NCBI GenBank assembly: GCA_943789165.1
Contig: CALSTB010000001.1
Coordinates: 397,113-461,112 of the forward strand
Reading direction: 5' to 3'
DNA length: 64,000 nt
Source of the DNA: an uncultured Bacteroidia bacterium
GTDB taxonomy: Bacteria; Bacteroidota; Bacteroidia; NS11-12g; UBA9320
Within the stretch, counting starts at the first letter, position 1. Each line of letters begins with the position of its first letter. This document shows positions 8,495 to 18,205 of this stretch, one piece after another. The notes beneath the pieces were generated by a model. That model was not told where the DNA came from and made no database searches. It saw only the letters and a program-made list of their open reading frames with translations. The translations under genes were made by a program, and so were the position numbers.

Positions 8495-9594
8495 TGGCTA
8501 ATACAAACGCATTGGATTTTAAAGAGACCAAGTTAGGATTTACCATTGGCGATGCAAATGGTGTGGGAATGGAAGTCATGTTACGTGCCTTCTCAACTCC
8601 TTATCTATTCAATCACTGTACTCCTGTTTTATATGGGGATGCAGAGGTGTTTAAGTTTTATTGCAACGCGTTAGAGTTAACTGACCTTAGATATAATCTT
8701 ATTACAGACACAAAAGACTGTGTACCGGATATGATTAATCTGAAACAAGTTACTTCCAACAAGGTGACTGTTACACCTGGTACTCCAAGCGAGGAAGCAG
8801 GTGCTTTGGCTTTAAAAGCAATTAATGCTGCTATTGAAGATATCAAAGTGGGTCAGATTGAGAACCTAGTGACGCTACCAATTGACAAAAGCACGATTCA
8901 ATCAGATTCATTCGATTTTGCTGGCCACACTGATTACTTGGCAAAGTCATTTGAAGTGGATGACTATATGATGATCTTGACCAGTGACGATTTAAAAGTT
9001 GGCGTGGTTACAGGACATATCCCAATCACTCAAGTTAGTCAGTCCTTGACTATTGAGAGAATTACCAATAAGATTCAAATCTTATTAGACTCATTACAGT
9101 TTGACTTTGGTGTTAGAAAACCTAAAATCGCTGTCTTAGGTCTTAACCCACACAGCGGTGATAACGGGTTAATTGGCAAAGAGGAGTTAGATATTATCAA
9201 ACCGGCCATTGATGGCTTCATTGAAGAAGGACATTTAGTTTTTGGTCCTTACTCAGCAGATGGGTTTTTTGGAACAAAAGGATATGAGCAGTTTGATGCG
9301 GTTTTGGCCATGTATCATGACCAAGGTTTGATTCCTTTCAAACAGATTTCATTTCACAATGGCGTGAACTATACCGCCGGTCTTCCAATTGTAAGAACCT
9401 CACCAGATCATGGGACAGCGTATGATTTGGCTGGCAAAGGGACAGCAGATATTGCGTCCCACGTAAGTGCCATATTTGAAGCCAAGAAAATTTACCTTAA
9501 TCGTTTGGAATCAAATGAGTTAAACAAGTCCCCATTGGCCTACAAATCACACAGAAGAGAAAAATTCAGCATCGGTGTTCCCAATCTGAAATAA
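8494..9594 (+). CDS. pdxA: 4-hydroxythreonine-4-phosphate dehydrogenase
   Basis: This enzyme oxidises 4-phosphooxy-threonine in the DXP-dependent vitamin B6 pathway. The 366-residue product has the family start pattern LGFTIGDANGVGMEVML, the metal-binding AGHTDYLA motif (about residue 149) and the AMYHDQGLIPFK motif (about 275) with the metal-ligand histidine. RTSPDHGTAYDLAGKG is near the end. Length is slightly above the usual 330 because of N- and C-terminal extensions. The start is uncertain: GTG at 8494 or TTG at 8512 (see the promoter entry). It heads the run pdxA-DUF177-rpmF-plsX-fabH-accB-accC, an order common in Bacteroidota. Confidence 0.95.
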   Translation: MANTNALDFKETKLGFTIGDANGVGMEVMLRAFSTPYLFNHCTPVLYGDAEVFKFYCNALELTDLRYNLITDTKDCVPDMINLKQVTSNKVTVTPGTPSEEAGALALKAINAAIEDIKVGQIENLVTLPIDKSTIQSDSFDFAGHTDYLAKSFEVDDYMMILTSDDLKVGVVTGHIPITQVSQSLTIERITNKIQILLDSLQFDFGVRKPKIAVLGLNPHSGDNGLIGKEELDIIKPAIDGFIEEGHLVFGPYSADGFFGTKGYEQFDAVLAMYHDQGLIPFKQISFHNGVNYTAGLPIVRTSPDHGTAYDLAGKGTADIASHVSAIFEAKKIYLNRLESNELNKSPLAYKSHRREKFSIGVPNLK

Positions 9595-9619
9595 AGTTCT
9601 TTTTTTCCACAAATTATGC

Positions 9620-9627
9620 TAATTTTG
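9620..9627 (+). promoter_or_regulatory. TAnnTTTG-type -7 box before the DUF177 gene
   Basis: TAATTTTG is an exact match to the Bacteroidota -7 element and sits 21 bases before ATG 9649. It falls inside the N-terminal extension that the ORF track gives to DUF177, which argues for the downstream start. It would drive the DUF177-rpmF-plsX-fabH-acc genes separately from pdxA. Confidence 0.55.
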
Positions 9628-9648
9628 CCGACCCTTTTGGGAGTGAAG

Positions 9649-10167
9649 ATGGAGCGTAAAGATTTCACTATACAATTTGGTTCATTAAAGGAAGGATTTC
9701 ACGACTTTAAGTACCAATTAAACAACGAATTTTTTGCGTTAATAGAGCAAGAGTTGATCCGAGAAGGGGAGGTTAATGTTCTTTTAAATTTAGAGCGTTC
9801 TGAACGCCACATGTCTTGCAACTTTACCCTTGAGGGTTGGGTGCTTAAAACTTGTGACGTTTGTTTAAGTGAACTTCAATACCCGGTAAAATGTGTACAA
9901 CATTTACATATTAAAATTACCGACAAGGAAATTGAAGAAGAACCGGAGTTGATAAGCGTAGATAGTAACGCATATGAGTTGGATTTAACCAACCATTTGT
10001 TTGATTATGTTGCGTTGTCGTTGCCGATGAAACTTGAATGCAAGGATGCAATAAATCGAAAGAACTGCGACGAAGAAGTGTTAGAAATGTTAGCCGATTC
10101 AGAAGATGAAACAGATAATTCAGATCATCCTGAATGGCAAAAACTAAAAGAAATATTTAAAAACTGA
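9649..10167 (+). CDS. DUF177 / YceD family 23S rRNA accumulation protein
   Basis: This 172-residue protein belongs to the DUF177 (YceD) family, whose members are encoded directly before rpmF and are needed for 23S rRNA accumulation in other bacteria and plastids. The paired cysteines of the family are visible as CDVCLSEL (about residue 70) and the later CKDAINRKNCDEE segment. The start is set at ATG 9649 (MERKDFTIQFGSL), because the extra 11 residues of the track start overlap a promoter box and lack family character. It lies 4 bases before rpmF. The charged C-terminus with DSEDETDNSD is typical of the family. Confidence 0.88.
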   Translation: MERKDFTIQFGSLKEGFHDFKYQLNNEFFALIEQELIREGEVNVLLNLERSERHMSCNFTLEGWVLKTCDVCLSELQYPVKCVQHLHIKITDKEIEEEPELISVDSNAYELDLTNHLFDYVALSLPMKLECKDAINRKNCDEEVLEMLADSEDETDNSDHPEWQKLKEIFKN

Positions 10168-10171
10168 TAGT

Positions 10172-10357
10172 ATGGCTCATCCAAAGAGAAAGATTTCCAG
10201 AACAAGGAGAGACAAAAGAAGAACCCACGACAAACTTGGGTTTAAGCAGCTTATTAAAGATCCTAAAACAGGTGAAGTGTCTCAATACCATCGTTTAAAC
10301 CTTGAAACAGGCATGTATCGAGGAATGAAGGTTATTGACGTAAACGAGCAAGCTTAA
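10172..10357 (+). CDS. rpmF: 50S ribosomal protein L32
   Basis: The 61-residue basic protein starts MAHPKRKISRTRRDKRRTH, the signature of bL32. No zinc-binding cysteine pairs are present, so it is the cysteine-free (C-minus) form found in most Bacteroidota. The following THDKLGF and the tyrosine/histidine segment SQYHRLN fit the family. It is sandwiched between the DUF177 gene and plsX, the usual arrangement linking ribosome and membrane-lipid synthesis. Confidence 0.97.
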   Translation: MAHPKRKISRTRRDKRRTHDKLGFKQLIKDPKTGEVSQYHRLNLETGMYRGMKVIDVNEQA

Positions 10358-10379
10358 GAATTTATTCTTAAACATTTTT

Positions 10380-11315
10380 ATGAAGATTGGGATAGACGTG
10401 ATGGGCGGGGATTTTGCCCCGAGTGAAACACTGAACGGTGTTATCAGCGCACTTTCTACGCCTGATTTAAGCGACGTTCAACTCACTCTGATCGGTGATC
10501 AATCCACCATAGAAAAGCATTTAAGTGCTCATATTGATCTTAGTCGGGTGGATATTGTTCACACCGAAGAGGTAATCGGTATGGCTGAGCATCCAACCCG
10601 TGCTATTTCGCAAAAAAGGAATTCTAGTATTAACGTAGGACTCAAGATGTTGGCCGAAGGGCACATTGATGGTTTTGCTGGTGCTGGAAATACAGGCGCA
10701 ATGATGGTCGGTGCCCTATATACGGTGAAAGCTATCGACGGAATCCTTAGACCTTCATTAACATCTCTTGTTCCAAAAATTGATGGAACAAACGGTTTGA
10801 TTTTAGACGTTGGCGCCAATGCCGATGTTAAACCTGATGTAATGGGGCAATTTGGTGTTTTAGGCTCACTGTATGCACAGTACGTTCTCGGAATTGAAAA
10901 TCCAAGAGTTGGATTGTTAAGTATCGGAGAGGAAAAAGAAAAGGGGAACATGTTAAATCAAGCGGTGTACCCAATTCTTGAAAACACTAGAGGAATAAAT
11001 TTTATCGGGAACGTTGAAGGGCGAGACCTTTTTTCTGATAAAGCGGATGTTATTGTTTGTGACGGATTCACTGGCAATATTGTCCTAAAAACATGCGAAG
11101 GCTTCTTTTATAAGTTAAAGAAACGTGGAATCAATGATGACTTCCTTGACCGCTTTAACTTTGAGTCGTACGGAGGTACTGCTATATTAGGAGTTAACAA
11201 ACCTGTTATTATTGGACATGGAATTTCGAAAGCAAACACATTTGTGAATATGATTCGCTTAACAAAACAAGTGGTGCTTTCAAATCTTATCCAGAAAATC
11301 AAAGCAAGTCTTTAA
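10380..11315 (+). CDS. plsX: Phosphate acyltransferase PlsX
   Basis: PlsX converts acyl-ACP and phosphate to acyl-phosphate for glycerolipid synthesis. The 311-residue product shows the family motifs MKIGIDVMGGDFAPSET at the start, EHPTRAISQKRNSSI (about 70), GFAGAGNTGAMM (about 98) and VIVCDGFTGNIVLKTCEG (about 225). Length is normal. It starts 22 bases after rpmF and precedes fabH by 31 bases, so the genes are probably one transcript. Confidence 0.96.
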   Translation: MKIGIDVMGGDFAPSETLNGVISALSTPDLSDVQLTLIGDQSTIEKHLSAHIDLSRVDIVHTEEVIGMAEHPTRAISQKRNSSINVGLKMLAEGHIDGFAGAGNTGAMMVGALYTVKAIDGILRPSLTSLVPKIDGTNGLILDVGANADVKPDVMGQFGVLGSLYAQYVLGIENPRVGLLSIGEEKEKGNMLNQAVYPILENTRGINFIGNVEGRDLFSDKADVIVCDGFTGNIVLKTCEGFFYKLKKRGINDDFLDRFNFESYGGTAILGVNKPVIIGHGISKANTFVNMIRLTKQVVLSNLIQKIKASL

Positions 11316-11346
11316 TTTTTATATTTTTACCGCTTAATTTTTTGCA

Positions 11347-12345
11347 ATGAGTCATATACACGCAGCGATTACCGCAGTTAATGGTTACGTTCCAGACCAA
11401 GTTGTTACAAACTTCGACTTGGAAAAGATCGTCGATACCACCGACGAATGGATAAGAACCAGAACTGGTATTATCGAAAGAAGAAAGCTGACTGGCGAAG
11501 GACAAGGGTCTTCAGCAATGGCAGTTCCAGCGGTAGAAGGACTATTGAAAAAGAGAGGCATTTCAGCCGAAGAAATCGACTTATTAATTTGTGCTTCTGT
11601 TACTCCAGATTACGTATTTCCTGCCACATCGAATGTAATTTGTGATAAAATCGGAGCAGTAAACGCTTGGGGTTATGACCTCGCAGCGGCCTGTTCTGGA
11701 TTTTTATTCGCTATGGAAACAGGCAGAAGATTTGTTGAATCTGGACAATATAAAAAAGTGGTAGTTGTAGGGGTAGATAAAATGTCTGCCATACTCGATT
11801 ACGAAGACCGCAACACGTGTATCATTTTTGGGGATGGAGCTGGAGCTGTTTTACTTGAACCAACTGAAGAAGAAGTTGGTGTAATAGATAGCATTTTGAA
11901 AGTGGACGGCTCAGGACGAGAATTTTTACATCAGAAAGCTGGTGGTTCTGTTTTACCTCCAAGTCACGCTACAGTTGATAACAGACAACACTTCGTTTAC
12001 CAAGAAGGTAAAACCGTATTTAAATTTGCGGTAACCAATATGGCAGAAGTGAGTTACGATATTATGGAGAGAAACCAACTAAAAGCGGATGACATCGCGT
12101 GGTTGGTTCCACACCAAGCCAATAAACGCATCATTGACGCAACTGCAAATAGAATGGGTCTACCAGCAGAAAAAGTAATGATGAACATTCATAGGTACGG
12201 TAACACCACCTCGGCCACCCTACCCTTGTGTTTATGGGATTATGAAAAACAATTGAAAAAAGGTGACAACATTATTTTGGCAGCTTTTGGAGGAGGATTT
12301 ACTTGGGGCGCCATCTATATTAAGTGGGCCTACGATGCTTCATAA
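11347..12345 (+). CDS. fabH: 3-oxoacyl-[ACP] synthase III
   Basis: FabH condenses acetyl-CoA with malonyl-ACP to begin fatty-acid elongation. The 332-residue protein contains the full Cys-His-Asn triad: Cys near residue 114 in AAACSGFLFA, His near 256 in VPHQANKRI and Asn near 285 in RYGNTTSATLPL. The N-terminal TTDEWIRTRTGIIERR motif and the C-terminal AAFGGGFTWGA loop are typical. It sits between plsX and accB in the fatty-acid cluster. Confidence 0.96.
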   Translation: MSHIHAAITAVNGYVPDQVVTNFDLEKIVDTTDEWIRTRTGIIERRKLTGEGQGSSAMAVPAVEGLLKKRGISAEEIDLLICASVTPDYVFPATSNVICDKIGAVNAWGYDLAAACSGFLFAMETGRRFVESGQYKKVVVVGVDKMSAILDYEDRNTCIIFGDGAGAVLLEPTEEEVGVIDSILKVDGSGREFLHQKAGGSVLPPSHATVDNRQHFVYQEGKTVFKFAVTNMAEVSYDIMERNQLKADDIAWLVPHQANKRIIDATANRMGLPAEKVMMNIHRYGNTTSATLPLCLWDYEKQLKKGDNIILAAFGGGFTWGAIYIKWAYDAS

Positions 12346-12386
12346 ACAGTACTAATATTATCGAATAATTTACCTTAATTTGAATT

Positions 12387-12863
12387 ATGGATTTAAAAGA
12401 AATTCAAACACTCGTTAAACTGGTTTCCAGTTCAAAGGTTGATCATTTAGAAATCGACAAACAAGATTTTAGCATAAAGATTAAGAAAAACTCGAATAAA
12501 ACTGAAGTGGTTTCAGTTGCCGCTGCGCCTATTGCAGCTGCCCCTGCACCAGCAGCTCCAGCCGCACCGAGTACACCAGCACCGGCACAAAAATCAGAAC
12601 CCGCAGCTGAACCAGCTGTTAGTGGTGTTGAAATTAAGTCGCCAATGATTGGAACTTTCTATAGAAGTCCGTCACCGGACAAACCAAACTTCGTTGAAGT
12701 TGGGGATGAAATTAGAGTTGGACAAACCATTTGCATCGTAGAAGCAATGAAATTGTTTAATGAAATTGAATCAGAAGTGGCAGGCCGAATTGTAAAAGTT
12801 TGTGTTGATGATGCTTCTCCTGTCGAATACGATCAACCATTGTTTATTGTAGAGCCTATTTAA
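12387..12863 (+). CDS. accB: Biotin carboxyl carrier protein of acetyl-CoA carboxylase
   Basis: The 158-residue protein has an N-terminal helical region, a proline/alanine-rich hinge (APIAAAPAPAAPAAPSTPAP, about 46-70) and a biotinyl domain. The biotin-accepting lysine is in VEAMKLFNEIE (about residue 120). It carries CO2 between the biotin carboxylase and carboxyltransferase. It starts 41 bases after fabH and is followed 30 bases later by accC. The carboxyltransferase genes accA/accD are not in the window; the beta-subunit gene at 18206 is of the propionyl-CoA type. Confidence 0.96.
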   Translation: MDLKEIQTLVKLVSSSKVDHLEIDKQDFSIKIKKNSNKTEVVSVAAAPIAAAPAPAAPAAPSTPAPAQKSEPAAEPAVSGVEIKSPMIGTFYRSPSPDKPNFVEVGDEIRVGQTICIVEAMKLFNEIESEVAGRIVKVCVDDASPVEYDQPLFIVEPI

Positions 12864-12893
12864 GGTTCATTTTTTCACAAAACGTAACGACAC

Positions 12894-14231
12894 ATGTTTA
12901 ATAAAATTCTGATAGCCAACAGAGGTGAAATTGCTTTGCGAGTGCTGCGTACTTGTAAGGAAATGGGTATTAAAACAGTGGCCGTTTATTCAACGGCAGA
13001 TAAGGATAGTATACACCTTAAATTTGCTGACGAAGCCGTTTGTATCGGACCTCCAGCAAGTAAAGATTCATACTTGAACATGGCTAACATTATGGCTGCT
13101 GCAGAGATTACCAATGCAGATGCGATACATCCTGGTTACGGGTTCTTATCTGAAAACGCAAAGTTTTCTGAGTTATGCCGTGAAAGTGGAGTCAAATTTA
13201 TTGGGGCTTCGCCAGAGATGATCAACAGCATGGGCGACAAGGCCAATGCCAAAGCAACCATGATAAAAGCTGGTGTTCCTTGTGTTCCTGGTTCAGAAGG
13301 GTTGTTAGAAAGTGTTGAAGAAGGCATTCGCCTTTCAAATGAAGAAATTGGATATCCGGTAATCATGAAAGCTACCGCCGGTGGAGGTGGAAGAGGAATG
13401 CGGATCGTTTGGAATGACGAGGAGTTTGAAGAAGCATGGCACAGTGCACGTAAAGAATCTGCTGCCGCTTTTGGAAACGATGGCATGTACCTAGAAAAGT
13501 ATGTGTTAGAACCTCGACACATTGAGATTCAAATCGCAGGAGACCAATACGGCAAAGTGTGTCACTTAAGCGAACGCGATTGTTCAATCCAAAGAAGACA
13601 TCAAAAACTTGTTGAAGAAGCACCTTCTCCTTTTGTAGATGAAGAGTTGCGAAACAAAATGGGCGAGGCAGCTATCAAAGCAGCATCTGCCATTAAATAT
13701 GAAGGAGTAGGAACAATTGAGTTTTTGGTAGACAAAGACAAGAATTTCTATTTCATGGAAATGAATACGCGTATTCAAGTGGAGCATCCAGTAACTGAAG
13801 AAGTGATTAATCACGACTTGATTATGGAGCAAATTAAACTTGCGGCAGGAATTCCAATTACTGGTAAGAACTATTACCCACAAGGTCATAGCATCGAATG
13901 TCGTATTAACGCCGAAGATCCATACAACGATTTCAGACCAAGTCCTGGTACCATTACAGTTTTACACAAGCCAGGAGGCCATGGCGTTCGAGTTGATAGC
14001 CATATTTATGCGGGATATAGAATTCCGTCAAACTATGATTCAATGATTGCTAAACTGATTGTAAAAGCAAATACAAGAAAAGAAGCGATTACAAAAATGC
14101 ACCGCGCATTGAATGAATTTATTATTGAAGGGGTAAAAACAACGATTCCTTTGCAGATAAAATTGATGGAAGACGAAAACTTCCAAAGCGGTAACTTCAC
14201 TACCAAGTTTATGGAAGACTTTAAGTTCTAA
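12894..14231 (+). CDS. accC: Acetyl-CoA carboxylase biotin carboxylase subunit
   Basis: The 445-residue ATP-grasp enzyme carboxylates biotin on AccB using ATP and bicarbonate. Visible motifs are [20 protein letters not shown] at the start, [11 protein letters not shown] (about 82), the glycine-rich ATP loop [14 protein letters not shown] (about 160), [19 protein letters not shown] (about 228) and [15 protein letters not shown] (about 288). Length is normal for AccC. It is the last gene of the fatty-acid cluster and is followed by a 75-base gap before the helicase gene. Confidence 0.97.
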   Translation: MFNKILIANRGEIALRVLRTCKEMGIKTVAVYSTADKDSIHLKFADEAVCIGPPASKDSYLNMANIMAAAEITNADAIHPGYGFLSENAKFSELCRESGVKFIGASPEMINSMGDKANAKATMIKAGVPCVPGSEGLLESVEEGIRLSNEEIGYPVIMKATAGGGGRGMRIVWNDEEFEEAWHSARKESAAAFGNDGMYLEKYVLEPRHIEIQIAGDQYGKVCHLSERDCSIQRRHQKLVEEAPSPFVDEELRNKMGEAAIKAASAIKYEGVGTIEFLVDKDKNFYFMEMNTRIQVEHPVTEEVINHDLIMEQIKLAAGIPITGKNYYPQGHSIECRINAEDPYNDFRPSPGTITVLHKPGGHGVRVDSHIYAGYRIPSNYDSMIAKLIVKANTRKEAITKMHRALNEFIIEGVKTTIPLQIKLMEDENFQSGNFTTKFMEDFKF

Positions 14232-14306
14232 CGAATTATTCCATTTTCTACTTCTTCCTGAATTTTTTCCGTTCTATTTTTACGGCTTTTGTAGTTTTAT
14301 TTTTTA

Positions 14307-17213
14307 ATGAAAATTCCTGCATCAGCGTCTTATGAACTGGTTTATTCCATTTCACGTCATCCACACCTTGGACCGACGATAGAAGCCTATGTCGTTCAAT
14401 TAACAAGTGCTGGTAATATGTCGATGGTGCACCAACGCGTACATAGCGGAAATGGGGATTATTACGACAAAAAAATGCTGCCTAACGACTACAAAGCGCT
14501 TGAGTTGTTGGATGAATGTTTACCGGAATACATCGTAAAACGTTTTAGCAAGGTTAAAAAAATTAGACCTACCGAGTTTTTTGCAAAACACTTCGATAAG
14601 GTTTTATACGAAAAACAAATACGGCCTCATATTGAAGAACGTTTGGCCAAAGTGGTTGCCTTGATAAAAGGCCGTCAGGTCTTTTTGAAAAACCTCAAAA
14701 ACGTCATTTATGAGCCAATAGAGTGGTGCAAAGAACCGGCAACGGCTTTATTTCATTTAAGACGGAATGACACGAACACACATTATTTCGCCACCATAAA
14801 GCACAACAACCATCGGGTTCAGTTTGCGCAGAACAATGCTATTTTACTGACGCGAAGCCCATGCTATTTAATCGCTGGTGGAAGAATATTGTATTTTGAA
14901 GAAGGGTTTAAAGGGCAAAAACTCCAACCATTTATTAAAAAGAGGTTCATTGAAATACCTAAACGCAATGAAGAAGAGTATTTCAAAAAGGTGATTGTTC
15001 CGCTAATCGAAGAACACAATGTGTATGCAGTGGGCTTCGATATTCAAACAGAAAAACATCAGGCGAATCCGGTAATCAAATTGCAACGATTACTCAATGG
15101 GAACTATGGACTCACGCTTGGCTTTCGATACGATAAATACGTTTTTCCGTATCATTCCACTAAATACGTTTCTGTGCGAATGGATAAAACAGATGATTCT
15201 TTCACTTTTAAAAGAATCAAGCGATCAAAGCCGTGGGAAGAGATTAAGAAAGAAACGCTGGCATTGATGGGAGTGCAACACATCAGTGGGTCTGAATTCG
15301 GATTTGAGAATGAAGCCACAGTATCAGATTTAATTCATTGGGTCACGAATAATAAGGAGGATTTGCAAAAGGCTGGTTTTGAAGTCATGCAAAACTTAGA
15401 GCAAGAATATAGTCTCGAAGCATCAAGCATAGAACTGGTAGCCTCAGAATCCGGAGATTGGTTCGATATTAAGGCCAAAGTAATTTTAGGTGGGGTGGAA
15501 ATTGAAATTACCAAATTACGTCAGGCAATTCTCAATGAGCAAACCACGATATTACTACCAAACGGCAAAACCGCTATCATACCCGAACGTTGGATAGACC
15601 AAATAAAAGGGCTTTCGATTTTTAGTCAAACCAGTAATCACTTCAGACTGAAAAAACATCACGTTGGTTTGGTCAAGCCATATTTAGAAGCAGGAGAAAA
15701 GTTCGGTCAAGACAAATCCATTTCGGATTTTGATGGAATCGTTGAAACAGCGTTGCCACAAGGATTTATTGGGACGTTAAGACCGTATCAAAAAGCTGGC
15801 TATGATTGGCTTTGTTTTTTATACGACATGGGTTTTGGCGGTTGCCTTGCAGACGATATGGGATTGGGAAAAACAGTTCAATCACTGGCGTTTTTACAAA
15901 AAGTCAAAGAAGATTCTGAGACCGAGGCACAGCAAGAATCGTTACAACCGAAATTGTTTAAAGAAACGGTTGGAGCCAATACAAGCTTGTTGGTGGTGCC
16001 AACCTCGTTGATCTATAACTGGATTCAAGAGGCCAGTAACTTCACTCCAGAATTAGTGATTAAGCCCCATGTAGGTATGAATCGCGACAAAGACAGTGGT
16101 TTATTTGCTGAGGCAGATGTAGTCATTACGACCTACGGGACATTGCGAAATGATATTGAACTCTTTAAATCTGTCGAATTTGATGTTGTATTGCTTGATG
16201 AAAGTCAATTTATCAAAAACCCGACCTCTCAGCTGGCTAAAAAAATCACGCAGCTCAATGCCAAGTTGAGGCTCACGCTCACAGGTACACCAATCGAAAA
16301 TACCATTGTTGATTTGTGGAGTCAAATGAATTTTGTGAATCCAGGCTTGTTGGGAAATCATAAATTTTTTCAAAAAGAATATGTACTGCCAATAGAAAAG
16401 ACATTAGATATAGCCAAATCAGAGGAGCTACAGCAAATTATAAAACCGTTTGTCATGCGCCGGACTAAATTCCAAGTTGCACAAGATTTGCCACCGAAAA
16501 CCGAGCAGATTGTGTATTGCGACATGACAGACGAACAACAGGACGTATACGAAAAAACCAAGTCAACTTATCGAAATATGATTTTGGACGCTGTGAAGGA
16601 GAAGGGAATGGCTAAGTCACAGATCCAAATTTTGTCGGGGTTAACCAAATTAAGACAAATCGCAAATCATCCTATTTTAAGTGATGAGGCGTACGAAGCA
16701 TCGTCAGGGAAATTTCAGGAAATTGAACAAAGGCTAACATCGGCACTCGAGCAGAATCACACACTTCTCATATTTTCTCAATTTGTAGGTCATTTATCTT
16801 TAGTGGAAACTTTACTGCAATCAAAGCAAATACCCTACTGCTATTTGGATGGGTCTGTTCCAGCAAAAGAGCGCAAGAAGCAAGTAATGGCGTTTCAGCA
16901 AAAAGAGAAACAGGTGTTTTTAATCTCATTAAAAGCAGGTGGATTTGGACTCAACCTTACCGCAGCAGATTATGTGTTCATGTTAGACCCATGGTGGAAC
17001 CCAGCCGCAGAGAACCAAGCGATAGACCGAACACATCGGATTGGTCAAACCCAAAACGTGTTTAGCTACAAGTTTGTAACAAATAATACCGTAGAAGAAA
17101 AGATTATTCGGTTACAACAAAAAAAACAGTCGTTGAGTGACGGCTTGATTAAAACCGAAAAATCGTACCTAAAACAAGTCACACTTGAGGATTTGCACCA
17201 AATATTTAGCTGA
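14307..17213 (+). CDS. SNF2-family DEAD/DEAH-like helicase
   Basis: This 968-residue protein has a long N-terminal region (1-480) without a clear domain and a SNF2 ATPase domain. Motif I is DDMGLGKTVQ near residue 518, motif II DESQ near 632 and motif III LTGTPIENT near 660. A helicase C-terminal domain contains LKAGGFGLNLTAADYV and AIDRTHRIGQ near 880-915. SNF2 proteins translocate on duplex DNA and remodel protein-DNA complexes; bacterial members such as RapA or HepA act on RNA polymerase, but the N-terminal region here does not resemble RapA. Motif II has Q instead of H, common in this bacterial group. It is preceded and followed by short gaps and looks monocistronic. Confidence 0.92.
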   Translation: MKIPASASYELVYSISRHPHLGPTIEAYVVQLTSAGNMSMVHQRVHSGNGDYYDKKMLPNDYKALELLDECLPEYIVKRFSKVKKIRPTEFFAKHFDKVLYEKQIRPHIEERLAKVVALIKGRQVFLKNLKNVIYEPIEWCKEPATALFHLRRNDTNTHYFATIKHNNHRVQFAQNNAILLTRSPCYLIAGGRILYFEEGFKGQKLQPFIKKRFIEIPKRNEEEYFKKVIVPLIEEHNVYAVGFDIQTEKHQANPVIKLQRLLNGNYGLTLGFRYDKYVFPYHSTKYVSVRMDKTDDSFTFKRIKRSKPWEEIKKETLALMGVQHISGSEFGFENEATVSDLIHWVTNNKEDLQKAGFEVMQNLEQEYSLEASSIELVASESGDWFDIKAKVILGGVEIEITKLRQAILNEQTTILLPNGKTAIIPERWIDQIKGLSIFSQTSNHFRLKKHHVGLVKPYLEAGEKFGQDKSISDFDGIVETALPQGFIGTLRPYQKAGYDWLCFLYDMGFGGCLADDMGLGKTVQSLAFLQKVKEDSETEAQQESLQPKLFKETVGANTSLLVVPTSLIYNWIQEASNFTPELVIKPHVGMNRDKDSGLFAEADVVITTYGTLRNDIELFKSVEFDVVLLDESQFIKNPTSQLAKKITQLNAKLRLTLTGTPIENTIVDLWSQMNFVNPGLLGNHKFFQKEYVLPIEKTLDIAKSEELQQIIKPFVMRRTKFQVAQDLPPKTEQIVYCDMTDEQQDVYEKTKSTYRNMILDAVKEKGMAKSQIQILSGLTKLRQIANHPILSDEAYEASSGKFQEIEQRLTSALEQNHTLLIFSQFVGHLSLVETLLQSKQIPYCYLDGSVPAKERKKQVMAFQQKEKQVFLISLKAGGFGLNLTAADYVFMLDPWWNPAAENQAIDRTHRIGQTQNVFSYKFVTNNTVEEKIIRLQQKKQSLSDGLIKTEKSYLKQVTLEDLHQIFS

Positions 17214-17272
17214 TATTCGTTTGTTTATTGACAAAAAAAACTCCAACTTGCTAAACTAATTCTAATAAAAAA

Positions 17273-18046
17273 ATGAGAAAAGTTTACGTATTAAGTTTAA
17301 TTATGTTCATAGCGGCAGGCGGAGCGTTTGCACAAAGAACAATTGATTTATCTGTGGATGAGATAATTACTCCGACTCAGTTAAATAGTAATTCATCAAC
17401 CGGCACCAACCTGTCTACAGAGTTTGTGTTAAAGAATAACGGTACTGATGATGTGAAAGTTGGAGATACAATTATCTACCAAATGGTTATTACCTCTACA
17501 TCTAATCAGTTAATTACTGCATTCCCAAGTGCAAACCAGTTCGCGTTTGTTCTAGCAACGAAGGAAATGAAAAGCGGTGACACCATCCACGTGAACAGAA
17601 CTTTGAATACAACTGCGTATTTCAAGCAATCTGTACAAGTACGTTACATCATTCAAGCATATATCAGAAACAATGGTACCGCTGACCCAGTTTCACCTGA
17701 AGTAGCACCAGGAAACGCAAATAACGTAAAGTACAATGAAATCACTTGGTGGAATCCTCAAGGTTGGGGTGTAAGTGTTGCAGATGTGACGACTACAAAC
17801 GTTGTTGATGTGTATCCAAATCCTGCTACAACTGATTTAACCATCGATTGGAACATTTCAAACGGAAATGAAAATCGTGAAGTAGTGATTTACGATATGA
17901 ATGGAAGAGAAGTGTTACGTCAAGAGGTAACTGCAGAAATTTTCACTCAGTCAATAAACATTGAAGGTTTGGAAGATGGAATGTACGTTGTAAAAATGAC
18001 CACTGGAGAGTTTTCTACAACTGAAAAACTACAGGTAGTTCATTAA
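17273..18046 (+). CDS. Secreted protein with T9SS type A sorting domain
   Basis: A signal peptide (MRKVYVLSLIMFIAAGGAFA) is followed by a domain of about 135 residues predicted to be all-beta, with no recognised enzymatic motif. A C-terminal type IX sorting domain begins at VDVYPNPATTDLTI (about residue 180) and ends with GMYVVKMTTGE and a short basic tail. The middle part resembles a CARDB/DUF11-like surface beta-sandwich (VLKNNGTDDVKVGDTI). It should cross the inner membrane by Sec and the outer membrane by T9SS. A strong terminator follows the stop, so it is a single-gene unit. Confidence 0.85.
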   Translation: MRKVYVLSLIMFIAAGGAFAQRTIDLSVDEIITPTQLNSNSSTGTNLSTEFVLKNNGTDDVKVGDTIIYQMVITSTSNQLITAFPSANQFAFVLATKEMKSGDTIHVNRTLNTTAYFKQSVQVRYIIQAYIRNNGTADPVSPEVAPGNANNVKYNEITWWNPQGWGVSVADVTTTNVVDVYPNPATTDLTIDWNISNGNENREVVIYDMNGREVLRQEVTAEIFTQSINIEGLEDGMYVVKMTTGEFSTTEKLQVVH

Positions 18047-18069
18047 TTCCTGATTAAAAAAACTTTAAC

Positions 18070-18107
18070 GCCCCTTTCGCAGTATGTGAAAGGGGCTTTT
18101 TGTTTTT
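18070..18107 (+). terminator. Rho-independent terminator
   Basis: A perfect 9-base-pair stem (GCCCCTTTC / GAAAGGGGC) encloses a 9-base loop and is followed by TTTTTGTTTTT. It lies 24 bases after the stop of the T9SS gene. Confidence 0.93.
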
Positions 18108-18205
18108 GGCATTTCGGGGCTTATTTTGCAAGGCGAATGAAACGGTCATTCAATAGTTTGAAATACTAGGTATTTGTATGTGTTTAACGCAGCAAAAATG
18201 GTAGC

